From Nitrospira sp. CR1.1 (GTDB lineage: Bacteria; Nitrospirota; Nitrospiria; Nitrospirales; Nitrospiraceae): a stretch of 64,000 bases of DNA. The notes under the pieces are model-generated. The model ran no database searches, was not told the origin of the DNA, and was given only the letters and a program-made list of their open reading frames with translations. The stretch lies in the NCBI GenBank assembly GCA_014055465.1, contig WIAF01000006.1:124001-188000 (forward strand), given 5' to 3'. Shown here piece after piece: positions 8,214-16,801 of the stretch (within the stretch, counting starts at the first letter, position 1; each line of letters begins with the position of its first letter). The translations under genes and the position numbers were made by a program.

Positions 8214-8792
8214 TTACAGGTTCCGTACGATTCGGGCCGGGTTGCCGACGGCAATCACGTTGGCGGGAATGTCCTTCGTCACCACTGAACCGGCGCCGAT
8301 GACGCTGTTGTCGCCGATCGTCACCCCGGGCAACACGATCGCGCCGCCACCAAGCCAGACATTGTTTCCGATGACGATCGGCTTAGCCGCCTCATACTTT
8401 TCTCGACGGAGGCTCGGCCCGGTGGGGTGAGTGGGAGTCAGGAGCTGCACGTTGGGACCGATCTGCGCATCCTCTCCGATTGTGATCCGGGCCACATCTA
8501 AAGCGACCAGGCCATAGTTCGCAAAGGTCCTCGCTCCAACGAAGATGTTGCTACCGTAATCAACGAAAAGCGGCGGCTTGATGTGGACTCCAGACCCGAC
8601 CGCTCCCAGCAATTCCTTCAGCACCTCGGTGGCCGCATCTCGATCCGCCGCATAGCGCGCTTCATACTCCTTCATCAACCGGTAGGCGCGGCGGGACGCT
8701 CGTTCGAGCTCCGCGTCGTTCGCGATGTACAGATCTCCCGCTAACATCCGTTCCTTTTGTGTGCGACCATCGTCCTGTGTGCGTTCGGACAT
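8214..8792 (-). CDS. Maltose/galactoside O-acetyltransferase-like protein (left-handed beta-helix)
   Basis: A 192-residue hexapeptide-repeat acetyltransferase of the Maa/LacA/NodL group. An N-terminal helical cap (KERMLAGDLYIANDAEL) precedes hexapeptide coils such as NIFVGARTFANYG and ITIGEDAQIGPNV. The active-site loop LLTPTHPTGPSLRREKYE holds the catalytic histidine. The C-terminal coils end PANVIAVGNPARIVRNL, the standard family end. The start MSERTQDD was preferred to an in-frame ATG nine codons upstream. It probably acetylates a sugar or aglycone hydroxyl from acetyl-CoA; the acceptor is unknown. Confidence 0.92.
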   Translation of the reverse strand: MSERTQDDGRTQKERMLAGDLYIANDAELERASRRAYRLMKEYEARYAADRDAATEVLKELLGAVGSGVHIKPPLFVDYGSNIFVGARTFANYGLVALDVARITIGEDAQIGPNVQLLTPTHPTGPSLRREKYEAAKPIVIGNNVWLGGGAIVLPGVTIGDNSVIGAGSVVTKDIPANVIAVGNPARIVRNL

Positions 8793-8983
8793 GTCTCCTC
8801 CGTCAGGCTCAGGATTCATTCAATCGGCAGGTCTCCCCTAGCATGCGGCATGGGAAGGCCTGATGCAAAGCAGATGTAGTTCACCCTGTCGCCCCTCATG
8901 AAGCCATGGACCGGAACGACGCACCCGGTCTACAATGCGCCGGTTTCTTCCCATGACTATTCGCCCCACATTGGAGTCCATCG

Positions 8984-9724
8984 ATGGCAACGAGCCACAC
9001 CTATACCGTCACCGTGCTGCTGGACGTGAACGAGACGCAAGATGTCGATGACCGGGCGGAGAGCCGCAGCTACATCGTGGCCGATCGGGAAACAGGCCAG
9101 GCCGTCATCATCGATGCCGTCCTTGAGAATGTTGAACGCGATGTGAAACTCCTGAAGGAGCTGGGCTTGGCCCTGCTCTATGCAGTCGAAACCCATGTGC
9201 ATGCCGATCACATTACCGGAGCCTCGCTGCTCAAGGATCGCACCGGTGCGCAAATCGTGTATGGCGGTGGCGCGGCCGGCACGGTAACGGGTGCCGATCT
9301 GTTCCTTCCCGACGGGCAAGAACTGCACATCGGCCATACCGCATTGAAAGCGCTGGCGACGCCCGGTCACACGGATGGCTGCACAAGTTATGTTTTGCCC
9401 GGGGCGGTCTTCACGGGAGACACGTTGTTTATTCGAGGCAATGGCCGGACGGATCTCCAAGGGGGGTCCGCAGCCATGCTCTTTGAATCGGTCCGTCATA
9501 AGCTCTTTTCGCTGCCGGACGACACGGTCGTCTATCCCGGCCACGACTACCAGGGCAGGGTCTCCTCCACCATCGGCGAAGAAAAACGGTTCAACGAACG
9601 GCTCAATCTCTCGATCGACAAGGAGGGGTTCATCGAATTGATGAACAGGCGAAAGCAGCCCCTGCCCGCCAAAATCGATATCGCTATTCCGGCCAATCTG
9701 CGCGCCGGTCGCATGGCGCGATGA
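8984..9724 (+). CDS. Persulfide dioxygenase-like MBL-fold protein (ETHE1 group)
   Basis: A 246-residue metallo-beta-lactamase fold. The motif THVHADH gives the iron-binding cluster. ATPGHTDGCTSY and FTGDTLFIRGNGRTDLQGGS follow, and the GRTD signature is typical of ETHE1-type persulfide dioxygenases; VVYPGHDYQGR holds the last His. It probably oxidises glutathione persulfide to sulfite. The C-terminal ~40 residues (NERLNLSIDKEGFIE) match the extra helix of short bacterial ETHE1-like enzymes. A lipoprotein gene follows 71 bp downstream on the same strand. Confidence 0.88.
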   Translation: MATSHTYTVTVLLDVNETQDVDDRAESRSYIVADRETGQAVIIDAVLENVERDVKLLKELGLALLYAVETHVHADHITGASLLKDRTGAQIVYGGGAAGTVTGADLFLPDGQELHIGHTALKALATPGHTDGCTSYVLPGAVFTGDTLFIRGNGRTDLQGGSAAMLFESVRHKLFSLPDDTVVYPGHDYQGRVSSTIGEEKRFNERLNLSIDKEGFIELMNRRKQPLPAKIDIAIPANLRAGRMAR

Positions 9725-9795
9725 GAAGGACGGCCTGATCCAAGATGAGCAGCCATCTCTTGACCGCCGGAGCGCAACCGGAGATCGTGCGACGC

Positions 9796-10413
9796 ATGAG
9801 ATCTTGCGACCACGCAACTTTGCGAACCCGCGTTCTTGCTCTCGTACTCGCGTCTCTGGCCTTGAGCCTCGCTTCCTGCGCCTCGTCTCTGGACATGTCA
9901 CATGAACGGACGGCGGTACCGGGTCCCGAATGGGGGATCGTGATCGGTTCGGTGCTGGTGCGGCAGGAGCCGACAGGCGCCGGTCCCGGAACAACGGCGG
10001 GCGACCGCTCCACCATCTATGAGTTCGACGTCGTGCAGATTCAACCGGCGGACCCGAACGGAGAAAGCCCCTACGCCAGCCGCTACCATCTCGAAGCCGT
10101 GGCGGGACAAGAACGGCCGTTTCTCGCCCGGCTACGGCCCGGGCAGTATCTGATGAAGAACTTTCATCGCTCAGGCATATCCGGCACGGGGGGAGACCTC
10201 AGTCTCGTCTTCGAGAGCCAACCGGGTGACGTGGCCTATGTGGGCAGGGTGCTGGTCGAAGTTCCACAACAAGTGGCCTCCGGCAAGGAATATCGCTTCT
10301 CCGTGCAGGACGCCCATGAGACCACCTTCTCACAACTCGCCCCGCAACATGGCAGCCTGACGCAACAGGCCATCACCGCCCCCATGCGGATCAGGCGGGA
10401 CGATCGCCGCTGA
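9796..10413 (+). CDS. Putative lipoprotein of unknown function
   Basis: From ATG 9796 the N-terminus has basic residues, a hydrophobic core (LALVLASLALSLASC) and a lipobox cysteine, so export and lipidation are likely. An in-frame start at 9745 would add 17 non-signal-like residues. The mature part of ~180 residues is beta-rich (IVIGSVLVRQ, YEFDVVQIQ, YVGRVLVEVP) and contains FLARLRPGQYLMKNF, resembling carboxypeptidase-regulatory-like or DUF-type Ig domains. No family was recognised with confidence. Confidence 0.65.
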   Translation: MRSCDHATLRTRVLALVLASLALSLASCASSLDMSHERTAVPGPEWGIVIGSVLVRQEPTGAGPGTTAGDRSTIYEFDVVQIQPADPNGESPYASRYHLEAVAGQERPFLARLRPGQYLMKNFHRSGISGTGGDLSLVFESQPGDVAYVGRVLVEVPQQVASGKEYRFSVQDAHETTFSQLAPQHGSLTQQAITAPMRIRRDDRR

Positions 10414-10751
10414 CAGGTCTGCACCCGATAACTTTCACGTACCATGCCCACGCCCCCTCCCAGCCTGATGCAAGTGCTGCGACGTCGGCTTCGTAAGTTG
10501 TGACGCGTCTCCCGTCACCCGTCTCATGAACTGTTCGATAACACACGCGTTCAGCTCAGCGTTCCCTAGCAACAGGGCCGGAGATCAGTCCGTAGTTGGC
10601 ACAGCGGACAGCCCTCCCCGTCTTTCGGGTCTGCTTCATTTTCTTGTGTATTCAGAGCCCAACGCCTACACTCTCCCCTATGGACAACCTGCATGCTCCT
10701 CCTTAGGCAGACCACCGCATCACAAAATTTTCACAGGAAAGAGTCGCATCT
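10414..10751. other. Spacer without recognised gene
   Basis: In 338 bases I found no open frame with coding character and no clear terminator or repeat. It presumably holds the promoter of the carbonic anhydrase gene at 10752. Confidence 0.4.
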
Positions 10752-11438
10752 ATGTACCGTTACCTGAAACTGTCCCTCTGCCTGAACCTCATCCTGCTCG
10801 GCTTCATCCTCACCGGCTATGTCGGCCCCAGTGTGAAGACGACGTTCATGCCGGACGTCGAAGCGCCGGTCATCGGGAATCACAGCAGGATTCACCCCCT
10901 CGGCGTCGTCATTGGGTCTGTCACCCTCGGAGATCGAGTGTTCGTCGCGCCCGCCGCGTCTGTCCGTGGAGATGAAGGGCGACACATCCATATCGGCAAC
11001 GATAGCAATGTGCAGGATGGAGTTGTGGTCCACGGCCTGGAGACCTTCGAAGGCGACCACGAACTTCCGGAGAACGAAGTCGAGGTGGACGGCAAACCCT
11101 ATTCAGTGTACATCGGAGATCGCGTGTCGCTGGCCCACCAATCGCAGGTCCACGGACCAGCCAAGGTCGGCAACGACACCTTTGTCGGGATGCAAGCGCT
11201 GGTCTTTCGCGCAGAGTTGGGCCATCGTGTGGTCGTCGAACCGGGAGCGAAAATCATCGGCGTGAAGGTGCCTTCAGGACGGTACGTGCCGGCACTCACG
11301 GTTGTGACAACCCAGGATGCGGCTGATAACCTGCCGCTCATCACGGATCGCTATCCCTACCGGAACTTGAATGAGGGAGTGGTCCGCGTCAATGTGCAAC
11401 TAGCCGAAGCCCGGCAACCACAAGCCATTGCTCGCTAA
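10752..11438 (+). CDS. Gamma-class carbonic anhydrase, Cam type, exported
   Basis: A 228-residue left-handed beta-helix enzyme that hydrates CO2 to bicarbonate as a trimer. Zinc ligands are visible: the His in DGVVVHGLET and two in SLAHQSQVHGP. The Glu of the GLE segment matches the proton-shuttle Glu84 of Methanosarcina Cam. An acidic loop after it (FEGDHELPENEVEVDGK) marks the Cam subclass rather than loopless CamH. RGDEGRHIHIG and DTFVGMQALVFRAELG are further family signatures. A hydrophobic N-terminus (LSLCLNLILLGFILTGY) points to export or membrane anchoring, giving periplasmic CO2/bicarbonate conversion. Confidence 0.92.
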   Translation: MYRYLKLSLCLNLILLGFILTGYVGPSVKTTFMPDVEAPVIGNHSRIHPLGVVIGSVTLGDRVFVAPAASVRGDEGRHIHIGNDSNVQDGVVVHGLETFEGDHELPENEVEVDGKPYSVYIGDRVSLAHQSQVHGPAKVGNDTFVGMQALVFRAELGHRVVVEPGAKIIGVKVPSGRYVPALTVVTTQDAADNLPLITDRYPYRNLNEGVVRVNVQLAEARQPQAIAR

Positions 11439-11562
11439 GAGGGTCGTTGCAGAGGGGCGTGCCGCCCCCGGCTCTCCCTGCCTCACCACAATCATCACGA
11501 AGTCGTTCGCGAAATAAGTCCGCTCATGATTTTGTCCGCTGCCCAAGAGTGATCCGCATCGG

Positions 11563-12771
11563 CTACTCGATCACGCTGAATTCATAGCGAGACCCGGTCA
11601 ACGCCGCCAGTAGCTCCGACGCATGGTCTCGCCCGCGCGTTTCCATGGTCACGTCCAGCGCCGCTTCGTTCAGTCCGACGCCATAGTGGGCGCGGTTGTA
11701 GGACGTTTCCACGATATTGGCACTGGCCTTGGCGATCACCGAGGTCAATCCTTCAAGCGAGCCGGGATAGTCCGGCAACCGCACGCGCAGCCGCAACCGC
11801 CTGCCGTCCCTGACCATCCCACGCTCGATGATGCGAGCCAGCAGATTGACATCCAAATTCCCGCCGGACACGAGCACTGCGATGTTTTTACCGCGATGTC
11901 CCGTCTTGCCCTGCAGCAATGCGGCCAGAGCCACGGCCCCTGCCCCCTCCGCCACGGTCTTCTCTCCTTCGAGCAACGTGAGGATTGCCGCAGCGATCTC
12001 GTCTTCATCGACGTTGACCATCTGATCGACGTAGCGTTGCACCAACGGCAACGTGCGGGAGCCGGCTGTTCTCACGGCAATCCCGTCTGCCAATGTCGGG
12101 CCGGCCGGCAGTTCGACCGGAACCCCGCTCTGAAGCGCGGCACTCATCGACGGAAGGCGGGCCGTTTGGACACCCACGACTTCCACCTGGGTCTCCCGTT
12201 CCTTCACCGCGCAGCCGACCCCACCGATCAACCCTCCGCCTCCAACGGGCACAACGATCACATCCAAGGCCGGATTCTGCCGTAGCAGCTCCAAACCGAG
12301 CGAACCCTGCCCTGCAATCACCTCGTCGTCATCGAAAGGATGGATGAAGGTGGCCTGCCGCTCCCGGCTGCGGTCCATCGCCGCCCGGCAGGCCTCGTCA
12401 TAATTTTCGCCGTGGAGCACGACATCCGCGCCGTGATTGCGCGTCGCCGAGAGCTTCACCAGGGGCGTCGACCGCGGCATCCAAATCTGGACGGGAATGC
12501 TTCGCTGCGCCGCGTGGTAGGCCACGCCCTGCGCGTGGTTGCCGGCCGAGGCCGCAATAACGCCGCGGTGTCGCTCCTCGGCGGTCATCATGAGAATCCG
12601 ATTGAGAGCGCCTCGCTCTTTGAACGATCCCGTCATTTGAAGGTTTTCGAGTTTGAGAAAGATCGTATTGCCGGTGAGCCGGGACAAGGTCCTGGAATGA
12701 ACCAATGGGGATTCATAGATTGAAGATGCGATGCGCGAGGCCGCGGCGGCGATCGACTGCACGGTTACCAT
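11563..12771 (-). CDS. ilvA: Threonine ammonia-lyase (threonine dehydratase) with C-terminal ACT domain
   Basis: A PLP enzyme of ~402 residues that deaminates threonine to 2-oxobutanoate, the first step to isoleucine. The lysine motif is visible in GSFKERGALNRI, the phosphate-binding loop as VPVGGGGLIGG, and ASAGNHAQGVAYHA is the substrate loop. From about residue 325 an ACT-like regulatory domain follows (LRVRLPDYPGSLEGLTSVIA). The length matches the short TdcB/IlvA form with one ACT domain. The start MVTVQS was chosen because AAAGGAGAG lies at a proper distance. An in-frame extension upstream would cross the terminator-like hairpin. A possible leader ORF lies upstream. Confidence 0.92.
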   Translation of the reverse strand: MVTVQSIAAAASRIASSIYESPLVHSRTLSRLTGNTIFLKLENLQMTGSFKERGALNRILMMTAEERHRGVIAASAGNHAQGVAYHAAQRSIPVQIWMPRSTPLVKLSATRNHGADVVLHGENYDEACRAAMDRSRERQATFIHPFDDDEVIAGQGSLGLELLRQNPALDVIVVPVGGGGLIGGVGCAVKERETQVEVVGVQTARLPSMSAALQSGVPVELPAGPTLADGIAVRTAGSRTLPLVQRYVDQMVNVDEDEIAAAILTLLEGEKTVAEGAGAVALAALLQGKTGHRGKNIAVLVSGGNLDVNLLARIIERGMVRDGRRLRLRVRLPDYPGSLEGLTSVIAKASANIVETSYNRAHYGVGLNEAALDVTMETRGRDHASELLAALTGSRYEFSVIE

Positions 12772-12812
12772 GCCCTGCTCTCCTTTCACTGTCTCAGCCT
12801 GATTTCGAGAAC

Positions 12813-12848
12813 AAAAAAGCCCCTGGCGGGAGTGAATCCGCCAGGGGC
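12813..12848 (-). terminator. Strong intrinsic terminator hairpin upstream of ilvA
   Basis: A perfect 11-bp stem (GCCCCTGGCGG at 12819-12829 with its complement at 12838-12848) has an 8-nt loop. On the minus strand it is followed by six T. It lies 42 bp before the ilvA start, so it would end transcription arriving at ilvA unless relieved. Confidence 0.8.
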
Positions 12849-12885
12849 CTCTGCTGCATACGTACACGTTCGATGGCAGGCAGGC

Positions 12886-12954
12886 TCAGGCGGAGCTGGC
12901 GATCATCATCGCCGCCGCCATGCTCATACCGATGCCCTGCCGATTAATAGTCAT
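12886..12954 (-). CDS. Possible 22-codon leader peptide of ilvA
   Basis: A short frame reading MTINRQGIGMSMAAAMMIASSA ends 38 bp before the terminator stem. It has three isoleucine codons, two of them Ile after Gly or Met runs. An internal ATG at 12927 has a better ribosome site (AGGG eight bases upstream) and would give MSMAAAMMIASSA. Position between a presumed promoter and an intrinsic terminator suggests an attenuation leader. The isoleucine content is modest, so this is tentative. Confidence 0.3.
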   Translation of the reverse strand: MTINRQGIGMSMAAAMMIASSA

Positions 12955-13237
12955 GTTCGATCAGTCACGTACCGGGACACACTTAAGATGCGGATCATAT
13001 ATCAGAGCCGTCCGGTGGATCAAGCAGGCCTTCGCGGCGTCAGAGCCCATCCACCGAGTGCGCCACTGTAGCATTCCACGGCAACATGTGCGCCGGCAAC
13101 CGTGGACGAGACTCGTGAGAAAACGTAGAATGGCCTCGATTCAACCGATTCTTCTGGTATCACATCGCCGTCGCTTCCCCGATTGCTCGCGCATCGGCGG
13201 CTCTGAATGTGTGCCGTCACCCCTCGCGGAGAGTGCC

Positions 13238-14662
13238 ATGCAAAAGACCCGTATCATCTGCACCATCGGCCCGGCAACAGGCTCCTACGAGATGCTGCAG
13301 AAGCTCTATGACGCCGGCATGAGTATCGCCCGTCTGAACATGTCTCACGGAGACCACGAGTCCCACGCCAAGGTGATCCAGCACATCAAGACCCTGAATC
13401 GCAAAGTGAAGTTCCCCATCCCCATTCTCCTCGATACGCAAGGTCCGGAAATCCGCACCGGGGATCTCTCGAACGAATTGGATCTGCGGCAAGGCGAGAT
13501 CGTATCCGTCACGACGCGCGGGCCGTTGAACGTCGAGGAAAGCTCGATCCACATCAACTATGCCGACTTGCTCGAAGCGGTGAGTGTAGGAGACCGGATC
13601 ACCGTGGACAACGGGCTGATCAATTTCGAGGTGCTGGAGAAACACGAGCGCCACATGCGGTGCCGCGTCTTAGACGGGGGGCTGTTGAAGAGCAAGCGCC
13701 ACGTGAATCTGCCCGGCGTGCGCGTCAACCTTCCGGCCATCACGCCGAAGGACACGAAAGATATCCTGTTCGGCCTGGAACGGGATGTGGACTTCATCGC
13801 GCTCTCATTCGTGCGTGAGGCCGGAGATATCCAGCAGCTAAAGACGCTCATGGGCGATAAGGTCGGAAGGGTAAAAATCGTCGCGAAAATCGAGGATCAG
13901 GAAGGGGTCCGGAATCTCGAAGCGATCATCAAGGAGTCGGACGGCATCATGGTGGCGCGTGGAGATTTGGGAGTGGAGATCAACCTGGAAGATCTGCCGA
14001 ATGTGCAACGCACGATCGTGCGACTCTGCGCCGAATACGGCAAACGCGTGATCGTGGCCACGCATCTCCTCGAATCCATGATCCACCACCCGCACCCCAC
14101 CCGCGCCGAGGTCACCGACGTAGCCAATGCGATCTACGAAGAAGCCGATGCCGTCATGCTGTCCGGCGAAACCACGGTGGGCAAATATCCGGTGAAATGC
14201 GTCGAATACCTCCGCAGAATTGCGCTCAAATCTGAAACGATACCGGGGTTGCAGTTTGCGAAACACTTGCGCGACGCGGGCAATAAGCAGCAGCTGGCAG
14301 CAGCGGCCGTGCAGCTCGCGGAGGGGGTCAAGGCCAAAGGGATCGTCGTGATCACCAGACGCGGACTCATGGCCGATCTCGTCGCCAACTGCCGCCCTTT
14401 TGCCACCAACATCTATGCCTTCACCAACATGAGCCAACCCCGGCGGACGATGTTGCTCAATCGCGGAGTCTTGCCATTTAAGATTGATTTCAGTTCGGAC
14501 CCTGAAAAGACGCTCCAAACGGCGTTCCGGATTCTGAAGGATCGTGAGCAGTTCCAGGCCGGAGACAAGGTTGTCATTATTTCAGACGTCCTGGCGCAGC
14601 AACGGGTCGACTCGATTCAGATTCGCGACGTACCGCTGGACGATGCGCCGGTGGAGGCCTGA
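13238..14662 (+). CDS. pyk: Pyruvate kinase
   Basis: A 474-residue glycolytic enzyme converting PEP and ADP to pyruvate and ATP. TKIICTIGPAT-like start (MQKTRIICTIGPATG), MSIARLNMSHG, the B-domain from about residue 70, and LLDTQGPEIRTG are visible. The Mg/K site follows as KIVAKIEDQEGV then MVARGDLGVEI. VIVATHLLESM replaces the more common ATQMLESM, and ADAVMLSGETTVGKYP is intact. The C-domain ends ISDVLAQQRVDSIQIRDV. An in-frame extension upstream to 12920 has no family similarity, so the ATG at 13238 was chosen. Confidence 0.95.
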   Translation: MQKTRIICTIGPATGSYEMLQKLYDAGMSIARLNMSHGDHESHAKVIQHIKTLNRKVKFPIPILLDTQGPEIRTGDLSNELDLRQGEIVSVTTRGPLNVEESSIHINYADLLEAVSVGDRITVDNGLINFEVLEKHERHMRCRVLDGGLLKSKRHVNLPGVRVNLPAITPKDTKDILFGLERDVDFIALSFVREAGDIQQLKTLMGDKVGRVKIVAKIEDQEGVRNLEAIIKESDGIMVARGDLGVEINLEDLPNVQRTIVRLCAEYGKRVIVATHLLESMIHHPHPTRAEVTDVANAIYEEADAVMLSGETTVGKYPVKCVEYLRRIALKSETIPGLQFAKHLRDAGNKQQLAAAAVQLAEGVKAKGIVVITRRGLMADLVANCRPFATNIYAFTNMSQPRRTMLLNRGVLPFKIDFSSDPEKTLQTAFRILKDREQFQAGDKVVIISDVLAQQRVDSIQIRDVPLDDAPVEA

Positions 14663-14666
14663 TGCG

Positions 14667-15113
14667 CTAGTCGGGAATCTCGGCCTCGACGAGTTTCGTG
14701 AGCAGCGTCAGCGATTCCTGCCAGCCGAGATAACAGGCTTCCACGGGAATCATCTCAGGAATCCCTTCTTGCACGGCGGTCATCTCAGTCCCGCACGACA
14801 CCTGTTTCAAGGTGATGGTCACGTGCATCTCCCCCGGTACATTCGGGTCGTCGAACGTGTCCGTGTAGCGGATTCGCGTATGCGGTGCGAGTTCCAGATA
14901 TGTTCCGCCGAATGAGTGGCTTTTCCCGGTCGAGAAATTTGTGAACGACATCTTGAAGGTGCCACCTACCGTGGCGTCCAAATGATGCACTTTCCCAGTG
15001 AACCCGTTCGGCGGCAGCCATTTCGTCATCGCGTCCGCATCAAGGAAGGCCCGGTAAATTCGTTCCGGCGTAGAGCGAAGCACGCGGTGAAGGCGGACGG
15101 TATTGGTCGGCAT
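14667..15113 (-). CDS. SRPBCC/AHSA1-domain protein
   Basis: A 148-residue START/Bet v1-like protein. The N-terminus HRVLRSTPERIYRAFLDADAMTKWLPPNGF is the AHSA1 signature. VGGTFKMSFTNF and the end YLGWQESLTLLTKLVEAEI complete the fold. The family binds hydrophobic ligands or activates Hsp90; bacterial members often sit with ArsR regulators, but none is seen here. It converges with pyk, ending 4 bp after its stop. Confidence 0.88.
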   Translation of the reverse strand: MPTNTVRLHRVLRSTPERIYRAFLDADAMTKWLPPNGFTGKVHHLDATVGGTFKMSFTNFSTGKSHSFGGTYLELAPHTRIRYTDTFDDPNVPGEMHVTITLKQVSCGTEMTAVQEGIPEMIPVEACYLGWQESLTLLTKLVEAEIPD

Positions 15114-15392
15114 GCTCCTGGCTCCTTTTTCAAAGGTATCGTCTCCCGCTCGGACGGGAGATCAGCGCATATTTCGTCATGTGAAGCATGCCAGGATCTA
15201 CACATCACTGTCCAGACAAGGCCTCCGCGGGGCACAAGAACAATGGAAGAAGCAGAATCGGTCTGTTACAGTGACATCGGCAGGCAAGCGGTCTGAGCGA
15301 CGCGCTTGGTATGGAATCACCAATATCGGCGGTGACACAGAGCATAAGGCCAGGCAGGCCGCCGCAACGCCCCGCTAGAGAAGGATGGCATC

Positions 15393-16082
15393 ATGACTTT
15401 TCGGTATCCTGTCTTCATTCATAGACTCGCCACGCTCGCCTTGACTGGCGGACTCGCCTTCGTATGCCTCGCCGGCACCGGTTGCCAGACGGCCTACTAT
15501 GAAACGATGGAAAAGCTCGGGTATCACAAACGCGACCTGATGGTCACCGATGTCAAAAAAGCCCGTGATGCGCAACAGGAGGCCAAAGAACAGTTCAAGT
15601 CGGCGCTGGATCGTTTCACCAAAACGTTGAACGTCCCGGGCGGCGAGTTGCAGGACAAGTACGATCTGTTGAACGACGAATATCAGCAGAGTGAAAAACG
15701 CGCGCAAGCCGTTCGCAGCCGCATCGCTTCAGTGGAAGATGTGTCGGAAGCCCTGTTCACGGAGTGGGAAGGGGAATTGAAGCAGTATTCCAACGCGTCG
15801 CTCCGTCAGAAAAGTCAGAAGCAGCTCACGCAAACGCGAAGCCAGTATGCGCAGTTGATCAAGGCCATGAAACGTGCGGAGGCGAAGATGGACCCCGTCC
15901 TAGCCAAGCTCAAAGACCATGTCTTGTTTCTGAAGCACAACCTAAACGCGCAGGCCATTGCGTCGCTCAAGAGTGAATTGACCACGGTGGAGGGGAACGT
16001 CGACGCGCTGATCAAGGATCTCAACGCCTCCATCCAGGAAGCGGATACCTTCATTGCGTCCATGGAAAAGGAGACCGCCTGA
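15393..16082 (+). CDS. DUF2959-family coiled-coil lipoprotein
   Basis: A 229-residue exported protein. The signal LALTGGLAFVCLAGTGC ends in a lipobox Cys near residue 31. The mature part is almost entirely helical and charged. Signature segments of DUF2959 are YYETMEKLGYHKRDLMVTDV near the start of the mature chain and ARDAQQEAKEQFKSALDRF after it. The rest (QTRSQYAQLIKAMKRAEAKMDPVLAKL) fits a long coiled coil. The function of the family is unknown. Confidence 0.85.
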   Translation: MTFRYPVFIHRLATLALTGGLAFVCLAGTGCQTAYYETMEKLGYHKRDLMVTDVKKARDAQQEAKEQFKSALDRFTKTLNVPGGELQDKYDLLNDEYQQSEKRAQAVRSRIASVEDVSEALFTEWEGELKQYSNASLRQKSQKQLTQTRSQYAQLIKAMKRAEAKMDPVLAKLKDHVLFLKHNLNAQAIASLKSELTTVEGNVDALIKDLNASIQEADTFIASMEKETA

Positions 16083-16165
16083 GTGCCGGACGATACCCGC
16101 CCGCATTCTTTCAATACATCCCACAACCATCAGGGATGAAAGGCCGGTCGAACAGCGATGAGTCT

Positions 16166-16564
16166 CTAAGCGGGAGTCGGGTCTGCCTGGGTCGGTTCGC
16201 GGCGACGCCGCCTCGCCGCCACGAGCTGGGCGCCGAGTAGACTCATCCCGAAGGCCGTGCCTACAAAAACGGGCCAGGCGAGGGACTTTAGCCATCCGGA
16301 GCTTGAAATGGTCGCGGGCCACAACCAGGCCACCCAGGGTAAGGCCGCAGCCACGAGGGAGAACGCCGCATGGATCGGCGGAAGCCGGAAGAGCCACACG
16401 AGCAGGGCTCCCGATAGCGCATACGCGGGAACCAGAAATAACAGGAACAGAAAGACGCCATTGAACATGGCCGCGAAACTCAGAAAAAACCAGAGGAAAC
16501 CAACAACAAACCCGGCGAAGATGCCGACGCCCGTCCCCCTACCCCGCTGGCGCTGTCTCTCCAT
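16166..16564 (-). CDS. Small integral membrane protein of unknown function
   Basis: A 132-residue protein with a basic N-terminus (MERQRQRGRGTG) and four hydrophobic segments (GFVVGFLWFFLSFAAMF, FLFLLFLVPAYALSGALL, AAFSLVAAALPWVAWLWP, WPVFVGTAFGMSLLGAQL). It ends in an Arg-rich tail. An in-frame start ten codons upstream is possible. It has no recognised family and shares no obvious operon with neighbours. Confidence 0.65.
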   Translation of the reverse strand: MERQRQRGRGTGVGIFAGFVVGFLWFFLSFAAMFNGVFLFLLFLVPAYALSGALLVWLFRLPPIHAAFSLVAAALPWVAWLWPATISSSGWLKSLAWPVFVGTAFGMSLLGAQLVAARRRRREPTQADPTPA

Positions 16565-16618
16565 GGCCACAATATAGCCCGAGTCCTGGAGCACACCAAG
16601 GAGATTTACGTTCCACGT

Positions 16619-16801
16619 TTATTGCCCTGCCTGCACAGCCTGGCTGTTTCGTTCAGTCCGCGTCTTTGAGGCGTCGAGCTCAGGCAACGGCTGCCCGACG
16701 AGGCCCTGGAGGTAGACCTTGTCCACAGCATCGAACAGAGCTTGACGCGCGGCTCCTTCCGGTCCCTCGACGGCCATCACAACGTTATGCACGGCGAGGC
16801 C
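16619..16801 (-). pseudogene. In-frame continuation beyond the TGA of the coiled-coil protein gene
   Basis: Directly after the TGA the same frame stays open and reads GLAVHNVVMAVEGPEGAA, then LFDAVDKVYLQGLVGQPLPELD, ending at TAA 16619. The composition is that of a normal exported protein and unlike a random GC-rich frame. It is best explained as the severed C-terminus of the preceding gene. A sequencing error or readthrough would give a ~301-residue protein. Confidence 0.6.
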
